The notes beneath the pieces are model-generated. The model did not search any database. It was given only the letters and a program-made list of their open reading frames with translations, and was not told where the DNA came from. From assembly GCA_944391805.1 (NCBI GenBank), contig CALXUY010000023.1, forward strand, positions 1-55,457: 55,457 nucleotides of DNA, written 5' to 3'. The translations under genes were made by a program, and so were the position numbers. Shown piece by piece: positions 8,053-15,167 of the stretch (position 1 is the first letter of the stretch; every line of letters begins with the position of its first letter). The DNA is from an uncultured Clostridia bacterium. GTDB taxonomy: Bacteria > Bacillota > Clostridia > Oscillospirales > CAG-272.

Positions 8053-9522
8053 TTATTTGAGATAAAATGCCGAGATCTGACGCAGCATTTCGGATGCGCT
8101 CTCGTACCGCTCACGGTACAGAGATGTGAAATTGGAGGCGGGGTCCGACATGATGGCACGCATAATGGTGCCGAGCTTGCTCAGGCTGTAGGAATAAACG
8201 TATACAAAATCGGTACAGGCGGCATCGTGAATGATATCCACCATCTGCGCGGAGATCGGATCCTTTGTATAACGTCCCTTGAGCGCCGATTCATAGAAGG
8301 CCGGCAGCACGGTTGTGCTGCTTTCGGAAGCCATGCACTCCAATGTGGCATACACAGCCTCCCGCCGGTCCTCCGCCACCGTGCGCGGCACCATATACAG
8401 CGCAACATTATCCTGAACCGAGGCGCTGTATTCCATTTCCTTTTCAAATTTCGGGAACGGAATGATTCCGTAATCATCTTCCATGCTGGAGAAATAGTAA
8501 ACCGCCGCATTCAGGGTTCCGACGACAAACACCGATTCGCCGCCGATAAACGGCTCGTACTGAATGTCGGCCGCATATACGTTCGTTCCCTCGTTTTCAA
8601 AATACAGGTCCTTGATGGCGTCCACAAAGGCGAGCATGGTATCGTTGTACATGGTTACACGGACCTCCCCGGTACCGGTTACCTCCGAAAACCGCATGCC
8701 CGCGGAAAGGGTAATCCGGTCGGTAGTCGAGTTGGTATCCACATAAAGCCCATAGATTCCGTTCTCACCGGATTCGTCCAGGGTGGCACAGGATTTCACC
8801 AGCTCGGCAAACAGCTCAAAGGTCCAGTCACCGTCCAGCACGGTCTGATAGAGCGCGTCCGCAGCGCCGCCGTCTCCGCGTGCATTGTTGTAAAGCGGCT
8901 TATTGAAATACACGCAGGTCGTCCAGCCGATCATTGAAAGCGCGAGATCGCCGGCCAGACAATAGCGCTTTCCGCTTTTCATGCTCAGGGTATCCATGTA
9001 GCTGTCATTCCAATACGGCTTCTCAAAATCCAGATATTCGGCGCCGGAAAGATCCAGATACAGACTCTCCAGAACCCCTTGCACGGCCAGGAACTGGGCG
9101 CCGGCAATGATGTCATATTCATCGATGCCCGAACGGATCTGAATCGAGACATTCTGCATAAAAATATCCTGAGAGGTATCGCCGGGGATCACATCGAGCA
9201 GCACGTGCAGCCGCTGCTCCACTGCCTGATTGCGGCTGTAAACGGAGCGGTCCACGGTGGATTGACTGTCCTCGGCGGCAATCAGCTCGGCCTCCCACCG
9301 CAGGCCGCCGCGGCAGGCAATGGTGATGGTCTCGTCATTGAAGTCCAGGTCGTCCGGCAGATCGTCCGGCCGGGTGTCCTCGGTCGGGGAATTGGTGTTA
9401 CTCCCGTTGCTCTCCGATGTGTCAACCGTTTGTACGGGCTCCTTTTCGGAGCAGGCAGCCAAGCTGCCGAGCAGCAGGCACACCGCCATACAGCCGCAAA
9501 TTCCTTGCAGCAATCGTTTCAT
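8053..9522 (-). CDS. extracellular solute-binding lipoprotein (ABC sugar-binding type)
   Basis: 489 residues. The lipoprotein signal MKRLLQGICG with lipobox LAAC puts the mature N-terminal cysteine near residue 23. A Ser/Asn/Thr/Asp-rich linker follows, then a family 1-like binding-protein fold (PYWNDSYMD, LDGDWTFELFAELV). ATG 9522 has AAAGGAG upstream. Such proteins capture oligosaccharides outside the membrane for an ABC importer, but no permease or ATPase gene is in the window. A second member lies at 49652-51121 and shares the GDWTFE block. It is divergent from an AraC gene, which probably controls it. Confidence 0.9.
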   Translation of the reverse strand: MKRLLQGICGCMAVCLLLGSLAACSEKEPVQTVDTSESNGSNTNSPTEDTRPDDLPDDLDFNDETITIACRGGLRWEAELIAAEDSQSTVDRSVYSRNQAVEQRLHVLLDVIPGDTSQDIFMQNVSIQIRSGIDEYDIIAGAQFLAVQGVLESLYLDLSGAEYLDFEKPYWNDSYMDTLSMKSGKRYCLAGDLALSMIGWTTCVYFNKPLYNNARGDGGAADALYQTVLDGDWTFELFAELVKSCATLDESGENGIYGLYVDTNSTTDRITLSAGMRFSEVTGTGEVRVTMYNDTMLAFVDAIKDLYFENEGTNVYAADIQYEPFIGGESVFVVGTLNAAVYYFSSMEDDYGIIPFPKFEKEMEYSASVQDNVALYMVPRTVAEDRREAVYATLECMASESSTTVLPAFYESALKGRYTKDPISAQMVDIIHDAACTDFVYVYSYSLSKLGTIMRAIMSDPASNFTSLYRERYESASEMLRQISAFYLK

Positions 9523-9568
9523 GTTGCTTCTCCTTTCCATGCCATGTCTGGCAATCAGACGGTTTGTA

Positions 9569-9597
9569 TTGACTTTTTTTGAATTTGGATGTATAAT
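9569..9597 (+). promoter_or_regulatory. consensus promoter of the AraC gene
   Basis: TTGACT (9569-9574) and TATAAT (9592-9597) are separated by 17 bases. Transcription would begin near 9604, which excludes the earlier in-frame ATGs as starts of the downstream AraC gene. Confidence 0.8.
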
Positions 9598-9664
9598 AAA
9601 CAACAGGACGGATTCCTTCGGATGCGGAGAGGAGGCGATCGGAATCAGATTTTATGAGAATTTT

Positions 9665-10459
9665 GTGCAGGGCGTATTCTGCTTTCATAAAAGCTCCATG
9701 GGGCACGACCGCTTCTCTCCCCACCTGCACCCGAATACAGAGATCCTGATCAAGCACGGCAATTCCAGACTGACATTCTGCTCCATGCAGGAGCCGCGTG
9801 AAATTGACGGGCCGTGTATTCTGATTCATCCTCCCTATACGCTGCACCGGATATATGCGGAACCGGATCAGACATACGACCGGCATGTGGTTTACTTTGG
9901 GGAAAAAATCATGGAAATGTTTGACCCCAGCCTGTTTCCGCTGAATACCTTTTCGTCCTGTTCCACTACCGTGATCCGCTGCGCCGACCAAGAGCTGGAG
10001 GAGCTGCTCCCGCTGCTCGGCGCATTGGAAAGCGAAGCAACCGCAGCGGCCGAAAAATCCCTGATTCTGGCACTGCTGGTTGTGCGCATTTCCCGGAAAG
10101 CCAGACCCGAAAACACCATTGTAACCGCCGCCGAGCATTCCTATCTCCCCGCAGTGGTACAGTATATTGTGGAGCACGCCGACCAAAAAATTTCACTGCC
10201 GGATCTCGCCTCCCGCTTTTTTGTAAACCGGGACAAGCTCAACGTGGACTTCCGCAAATACCTGAACATCACGGTGCACCAGTTTGTGATGGAAACCCGC
10301 ATCGCCCGCGCCAAGTGCTTTCTGCTCGAGAGCAAAAGCGTGAAGGAGACCGCCGAGCTGTGCGGATTTGACAATGTCAGTTATTTTATGACGGCCTTTA
10401 AGAACATGGTCGGCATTCCCCCTGCGCAATACGCGAAAGCGCCGCAGCTGGTGGATTGA
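9665..10459 (+). CDS. AraC-family transcriptional regulator, start codon uncertain
   Basis: Sensor domain with HLHPNTEILI, then a C-terminal AraC DNA-binding region (LPDLASRFFVNRDKLNVDFRK and AELCGFDNVSYFMTAFKN). At least 264 residues. The frame has no ATG between the mapped promoter and residue SSMGHD. The strong AGGAGG at 9630-9635 points to a start near 9644, where the codon is ATC; GTG at 9665 is the first canonical start but is far from that site. I annotate 9665 and flag the ambiguity. It is divergent from the solute-binding lipoprotein and lies inside the first glycan cluster, so it is the likely local activator. Confidence 0.88.
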   Translation: MQGVFCFHKSSMGHDRFSPHLHPNTEILIKHGNSRLTFCSMQEPREIDGPCILIHPPYTLHRIYAEPDQTYDRHVVYFGEKIMEMFDPSLFPLNTFSSCSTTVIRCADQELEELLPLLGALESEATAAAEKSLILALLVVRISRKARPENTIVTAAEHSYLPAVVQYIVEHADQKISLPDLASRFFVNRDKLNVDFRKYLNITVHQFVMETRIARAKCFLLESKSVKETAELCGFDNVSYFMTAFKNMVGIPPAQYAKAPQLVD

Positions 10460-10560
10460 GCGGCCACACACGGCCGCCGGGATTGGCCGGACAAGACTTT
10501 TCTCCGGTTCCGCCGCCTGCTCCGCAGCTCCCTTCCCGCTCCCATCCATGGATTCTGCCG

Positions 10561-10597
10561 CCGCACATGGCATACCCGCTGTGTGCGGCTTTTTTTA
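10561..10597 (+). terminator. intrinsic terminator of the AraC gene
   Basis: CCGCACA (10561-10567) pairs with TGTGCGG (10582-10588), followed by a T-run. It overlaps the 3' end of the convergent SGNH-GH28 gene by three bases. Confidence 0.8.
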
Positions 10598-13500
10598 TGC
10601 CGCTTCCACAACAACGCTTCCGCAGGGGCCGCCGAGCGTCACCTCCATTTCCTCCAGGGTGCGGCAAAGCTGCCCGTCAATGGTGATATTGCGCAGAATC
10701 ACACCATCCACATTGGCCGACTCCGATAGGCTGTTGATGACATTGTTGTCCGCACGCCCGCTGTAACCATCCAACAGCTCCAGGGAACGGATGCGGATAT
10801 CCGAAACCGTGATCCCGCGCACATTGCCGCCTGCGCTTTCATCCCGATAGTCTATCAAAATCCAGCTGGCGCGATCATGGTCGGAGAGCAGTGTAAAGCC
10901 GTTGACGGTGATGTTCTCGAAGGTCACATTGGTCGTATCGGCCTGGCCCTGATACTGCGTGATATTGACGCCAAACATGCACCGGTGCGCCGTGATATTG
11001 CGGAAAACAATGTTGCTGACATTGGTCACATGCCCGTACCCTACCTTGGCGGCGGCACAGCGGGTCCATGTCAGGCCGCCTTCAAACCGGACATCGGAGG
11101 TCTCCCCAACCGCATAGCTTTTGACCGAATAGGGATCGTCCTGCGAGATGACCAGCGTGTCAAGCACCTCCACATTGCGGGAGGAGCAAATATCAATGCC
11201 GTCGTCCTCATTGAGATTCTTCACCAGATTGAGATGCTTGGTCCCGCGGATGCTGACCTGTGTGCTCCCGTAAATGATGCAGCCCCAATGGCTGCTGTCC
11301 CTCAGCGTAACCCCTTCCAGCGTAAAATCGGATGTTTTGTTGGTGCGTATCAGGTTGATCAGCCACCCATGCTGCTGTTTCATCAGAGCGCCCCGGCCAT
11401 CGATTGTGCCGCGGCCGTAAATGCGGATGTTTTCCGAGCCGCTGGCTGTGGTAAACATCCAGCTGATGGGGTAATCCACCGTGTGCCCGTGCTCGGTGGT
11501 CTTCCGTTCGCTTTCGCTCTGTACCGAGGTATCCTCCGTACACATCAGATAGGCGCCCGCCTCCAGATACAGGCTGACATTGCTCTGCAGAATCAGATTG
11601 GAGATCAGATAGACCCCGTTCGGGACATACACGGTTCCGCCTCCCGCTGCGGCGGCATCCCGAATGGCTTTGTAGAACGCGGCGGTGGCCAGCTCCCGGC
11701 CGGAGGTGTCCGCACCGTACTGCGCGGCAACGTTATAAATTCCGCTGCCCTCCGACGCCGGTACATCGGTCTCGGGCGGATCGGCACAAATGACAATCTC
11801 CCGCAGATCATTGATTTTGACAATCATATCGTGCGGCCCCTCTGTGACAATGGTCAGCGTGTTTCCGCTCACCTCAGCGCGCGGCTCGGCGCTCTGGCAA
11901 CTGATCTCATATTGTTCGATATCTGCCGCAACGGTGATTTCCAATGTCACCGCCTCATCCACACCGGCCGCAAAGCTGCAGGAATCGTAATTTGCGAGCG
12001 GATCATACACCGAGCCTCCGTATACCAGCGGCGCACTGTGCCCGTTGACCGTGATCCGGGCGTTTTTGGAGCGGCGGTAGCTGTCCGGGACCGGATAAAT
12101 ACGCAGATTCCCGTCTGTCACTTCTTCACTCAACATAATGCCCTCTCCCGGTTCCTCCGGTTCTTCCGGTGTATTTGTACTTTCGCCAGCGGAAACTTCC
12201 GGCGTTTGCGATGCGGTCGGTTGTTCTGCCGGCGCTTTGGTGCAGGCCGGCAGAATGATCATGCAAGGCAGCAGCAGTAAACTGACCGATTGCCCCCAGC
12301 GCCTTCCCTTGCTCCGTCCGCACCGCCTGCGGAAGAGCAGCACGGCTACAGCAGGCAGCAGCAGCCACAGCCACGCGACCCCGGCAGAGGAGGCGCAGCC
12401 GCCAGACGGATCCGGATCGGGCACGGCACTGTCGGTCGGAGATGCGGATTCCTGCGGAGACGGCGTCTCGGTTTCGCCTCCTGCAGACGACTCCCCGCTC
12501 TCCTCCGGCTGCGTCTGTGTATTCCATGGAGACAGCTCCGCAAGAAAGCTCTCCACATACGGCGTCAGCCGGTCATAGCCCAGGCTGTTCGGGTGCAGAC
12601 CGTCCTCGAGATAGAAATCGGTATCCACCGCCAACGTAATATCGTTGATGTTCGGGTCGGCATACCAATCCATCAGCGGCACATTCCATTTTTCGCAGAT
12701 CTCCCGCGTCACCTCCTGATACGTGCCGTATACCTCCGCGGTTTCTCCGGTGGCGACAGCGTTGTATGTCGTAACAAAACCGATCGCAGCATCCGGGAAC
12801 CGTTCAACCGCCGTGGCCAGCAGCTCCTCCAAGGCCCCGGCATATGTAGAGAGGTCCGGCTCCGCGCCTTCCGTTCCCGTGCCGATGCTGCCGACCGGCA
12901 CATTGGCAGCCGCATCATTGATGCCGCCCTGCAGCAGGACATAATCAAAATCACCGGAGCACTGCCGGAGCTGATCGACCACCCGTTTCCCGGACGCCGT
13001 GGAAAGCGTTGCCCCACTGACCGCCGCATTGACATAGGTCATATCATAGTCATAAGCCACACGGCCGGCCCAGGCACGCTGAACATTCCCCACAGACGTA
13101 TCACAAAAGCCGGCTGCAATCGAATCGCCGACAAACAGCGCCCGTTTTTGCCATAGCTGCACCTGCGGGCGGCCGGTCATGGCGGAAATGCCGAAATCAT
13201 GATAATATCCGGAGGAATCAAACGGGTCATCTTCGGTAACCAGCGTGATGTAGGCCCGTCTTGCCGGAACCGTGACGGCCACGGATGCGCAATCGGAGGG
13301 CACGGTCAGGCGGCAGATGCTGTAGCCTCCTGCCAATGCCTCGGCTTCGGTCAGCTCGGAAAGCTCCAGCACACGGGTGCACTCGCCGTCCGCATTCAGC
13401 AGCGCGCCTGCAATTGTTTGCTCCTGTGAAAATGCAGCGATTGTCAGCTCGCTCCCGGGCTGTACAGCCAGCACACGGGTCTGATAGTCTGCGTCGCTTA

Positions 13501-14326
13501 AGAAAGCGCCTTCCTCATCGTATCGCCCCTCCAGCACGGGTGCGCCGGCAAACAGATTCACACGTTCGGGCACATCGGTCGGGAAATTCAGATCATCGCA
13601 GCCGGCAATACGGATATTGTCAAACCCAACACAGCTCCGGCCGCTGACAATGGCGTTGAAGCCGATCAGCCGATATTCGCTCACTGTCATGCCGCTGTAA
13701 TCCCCGGAGGTTGCGGAGGCCGCGATATGCAGCACCGGGGAAATCAAATTCCCGTTCACCCGCACCGCATACTGTTCGGTGGAGACATCCACCAGCACCT
13801 CTACCGTGTACCAGGCGCCCGGCTCCAAGCGGCCAAGCTCCAAACGCTCCGCATCGCTTTTTCCGCTGCCGCTGTATGCAAAAAGAGTGCCGTCCTGCTC
13901 CATATTGAGCAGGTTATACCATTCCTTTGCAGGCGAAAGGCTGTAGAACTGAATCAGATTGAGCGTACACTGTCCGGCTTTTACCGCCGCCAGCTCCTCA
14001 TAGCAAAAATCCATCGAAAGGATATAATCGGAAGACGGCCTGGCCGTAAGAGTCACCGGAACGTATACGTTTTTGCCCGGCGTATCGCACTCCCATACCA
14101 TATATCTGCCATGTGTCTCATCCGATTCGGCACGGTAAAAGCCATCGTTGAAAATACGCACCGTGCCGCCGGGCAGGCTGAAGCTGCCTGTAACCGAGCC
14201 AAAGCCGGAGGCTTCCTCAAAATCCGCCGAAAATATGACATCCTCATCCGCGGCAGCCGGAAACAGACAGCCGCCGATCCAGATCATACAAATCAGCAAA
14301 AATGCCGTAAATCGTTTGTGATACAT
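10595..14326 (-). CDS. secreted SGNH hydrolase joined to a GH28 polysaccharide hydrolase
   Basis: 1243 residues in one uninterrupted frame. A signal peptide (1-27) is followed by a jelly-roll-like domain (about 28-255, related to the protein at 6682-8013). Next is an SGNH esterase domain (about 395-600) with all blocks: FVGDSIAAG, GGIND and DGLHPN. An acidic Pro/Ser linker leads to a membrane segment (about 650-668, WLWLLLPAVAVLLF), basic RRRCGRSKGRRW, a second hydrophobic run and LPAC, which reads as an internal lipobox. A parallel beta-helix GH28 domain (about 870-1235; GRGTIDGRG, NEDDGIDIC, GYGH) ends the protein. It probably deacetylates and cleaves pectin-like polymers at the cell surface. 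ATG 14326 has AGGGGG upstream; a -10 box (TATAAT, minus strand 14382-14377) has a weak -35. Confidence 0.9.
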   Translation of the reverse strand: MYHKRFTAFLLICMIWIGGCLFPAAADEDVIFSADFEEASGFGSVTGSFSLPGGTVRIFNDGFYRAESDETHGRYMVWECDTPGKNVYVPVTLTARPSSDYILSMDFCYEELAAVKAGQCTLNLIQFYSLSPAKEWYNLLNMEQDGTLFAYSGSGKSDAERLELGRLEPGAWYTVEVLVDVSTEQYAVRVNGNLISPVLHIAASATSGDYSGMTVSEYRLIGFNAIVSGRSCVGFDNIRIAGCDDLNFPTDVPERVNLFAGAPVLEGRYDEEGAFLSDADYQTRVLAVQPGSELTIAAFSQEQTIAGALLNADGECTRVLELSELTEAEALAGGYSICRLTVPSDCASVAVTVPARRAYITLVTEDDPFDSSGYYHDFGISAMTGRPQVQLWQKRALFVGDSIAAGFCDTSVGNVQRAWAGRVAYDYDMTYVNAAVSGATLSTASGKRVVDQLRQCSGDFDYVLLQGGINDAAANVPVGSIGTGTEGAEPDLSTYAGALEELLATAVERFPDAAIGFVTTYNAVATGETAEVYGTYQEVTREICEKWNVPLMDWYADPNINDITLAVDTDFYLEDGLHPNSLGYDRLTPYVESFLAELSPWNTQTQPEESGESSAGGETETPSPQESASPTDSAVPDPDPSGGCASSAGVAWLWLLLPAVAVLLFRRRCGRSKGRRWGQSVSLLLLPCMIILPACTKAPAEQPTASQTPEVSAGESTNTPEEPEEPGEGIMLSEEVTDGNLRIYPVPDSYRRSKNARITVNGHSAPLVYGGSVYDPLANYDSCSFAAGVDEAVTLEITVAADIEQYEISCQSAEPRAEVSGNTLTIVTEGPHDMIVKINDLREIVICADPPETDVPASEGSGIYNVAAQYGADTSGRELATAAFYKAIRDAAAAGGGTVYVPNGVYLISNLILQSNVSLYLEAGAYLMCTEDTSVQSESERKTTEHGHTVDYPISWMFTTASGSENIRIYGRGTIDGRGALMKQQHGWLINLIRTNKTSDFTLEGVTLRDSSHWGCIIYGSTQVSIRGTKHLNLVKNLNEDDGIDICSSRNVEVLDTLVISQDDPYSVKSYAVGETSDVRFEGGLTWTRCAAAKVGYGHVTNVSNIVFRNITAHRCMFGVNITQYQGQADTTNVTFENITVNGFTLLSDHDRASWILIDYRDESAGGNVRGITVSDIRIRSLELLDGYSGRADNNVINSLSESANVDGVILRNITIDGQLCRTLEEMEVTLGGPCGSVVVEAA

Positions 14327-14560
14327 CTTGAAATTTCCCCCTGTAGAATTGCAGAAATTTACCGTATTATGCCCATATTATATCATGATTTCTGGCCGAT
14401 GTATATTCAAAAAACGCAAAAAACAGGCATGATTTATTTCAAATCAACAGACGGAAAATCATGTGAAAAAAGTGAATCCGGCAAGCATACTGTCCGTCCC
14501 GTCCGGAGCAGATTCCGGTCAAACCAAGTCTTGTCCGTTCGGAGCACAACAGAGACAAAC

Positions 14561-14594
14561 AAAAATCCCGGAAGGGCATATTGCGCTCTTCCGG
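14561..14594 (-). terminator. intrinsic terminator
   Basis: CCGGAAG (14568-14574) pairs with CTTCCGG (14588-14594). On the minus strand a T-run (AAAAA at 14561-14565 on the plus strand) follows. It lies beyond the tandem repeats downstream of tRNA-Arg. Confidence 0.65.
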
Positions 14595-14606
14595 AATGGT
14601 TGGCTT

Positions 14607-14913
14607 ACCCAACAGGATTCTGAACCGAAATTTGCGCCCATTCTTCAGATCCGCTTGTGTCGTCTTGGCGCAAATTCCGGCAGGGCAGAGCCCTGCACAG
14701 CTTCAAATTAAGTAGTGGAGGAAACACAATCCCCCCAGAGATGCAATGCATCTGCCCGACAGGATTCTGAACCGAAATTTGCGCCCATTCATCGAATCTG
14801 CTTGTGCTGTCTTGGCGCAAATTCCGGCAGGGCAGAGCCCTGCACAGGTTCAAATAGGCAATGGAGTAAACACAATCCCCCCAGAGATGCAATGCATCTC
14901 TGGGGGGATTGTG
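14607..14913 (-). repeat. two tandem repeats carrying the 3' end of tRNA-Arg
   Basis: Two units, roughly 14607-14753 and 14754-14913, share most of their bases. Each begins on the plus strand with CCC(A/G)ACAGGATTC, the complement of the tRNA-Arg T-arm and acceptor 3' strand, which itself occurs again at 14919. Both contain TTGGCGCAAATTCCGGCAGG, AGAGCCCTGCACAG and AATCCCCCCAGAGATGCA. Translated frames in the units are only the repeat read as protein. It may be a scar of repeated insertion at the tRNA 3' end or degenerate tRNA copies. Confidence 0.8.
14871..14913 (-). terminator. perfect 21-base-stem palindrome, probable tRNA terminator
   Basis: The sequence from 14871 to 14913 is an inverted repeat around a single central A at 14892. 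On the minus strand it lies two bases beyond the tRNA 3' end and is followed by a T-rich TTTACT tract. Only one arm of it is kept in the other tandem unit (14727-14753). Confidence 0.7.
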
Positions 14914-14914
14914 G

Positions 14915-14988
14915 CCTACCCGACAGGATTCGAACCTGCGGCCTCAAGAGTCGGAGTCTTGCGCTCTATCCAGCTGGGCTACGGGTAG
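14915..14988 (-). tRNA. tRNA-Arg (anticodon CCG)
   Basis: Folded by eye from the minus strand: acceptor CTACCCG pairs with CGGGTAG, D-arm GCCC/GAGC, anticodon stem CAAGA/TCTTG around loop CTCCGAC (anticodon CCG, reading CGG), and T-arm GCAGG TTCGAAT CCTGT. Discriminator G; CCA is not encoded. 74 bases. Confidence 0.93.
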
Positions 14989-15013
14989 GTATCATTGGCT
15001 TCGAACGGCTTTT

Positions 15014-15042
15014 ATTATAGCACATTTTTCACCGGATTGCAA
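15014..15042 (-). promoter_or_regulatory. promoter of tRNA-Arg
   Basis: On the minus strand TTGCAA (15042-15037) and TATAAT (15019-15014) are 17 bases apart, just upstream of the tRNA. Confidence 0.75.
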
Positions 15043-15092
15043 GCACTTTTTGAGATTTTTTCGCATGCTTTGCCGTTTTTTTATCCGGCACA

Positions 15093-15121
15093 TTGACAAA
15101 CCACCGGTTTTGGTCTATAAT
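15093..15121 (+). promoter_or_regulatory. consensus promoter of glnN
   Basis: TTGACA (15093-15098) and TATAAT (15116-15121) with a 17-base spacer. The leader before the start codon is only about 40 bases. Confidence 0.85.
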
Positions 15122-15167
15122 AGTAGCATTGGAATGCTGAAATATCGAAAGGACGAGGAAAATTGCG

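Noticed and set aside
7447..8937. Long plus-strand frame opposite the first secreted protein and the solute-binding protein
   Set aside because: Antisense shadow of two genes with signal peptides and ribosome binding sites.
14605..14892. Minus-strand frame with two repeated amino-acid blocks
   Set aside because: It is only the tandem DNA repeat translated; no start site signal and it runs into tRNA-derived sequence.
14607..14913. Possible CRISPR array from repeated blocks
   Set aside because: Only two long units with tRNA-derived ends; no short regular repeats or cas genes.
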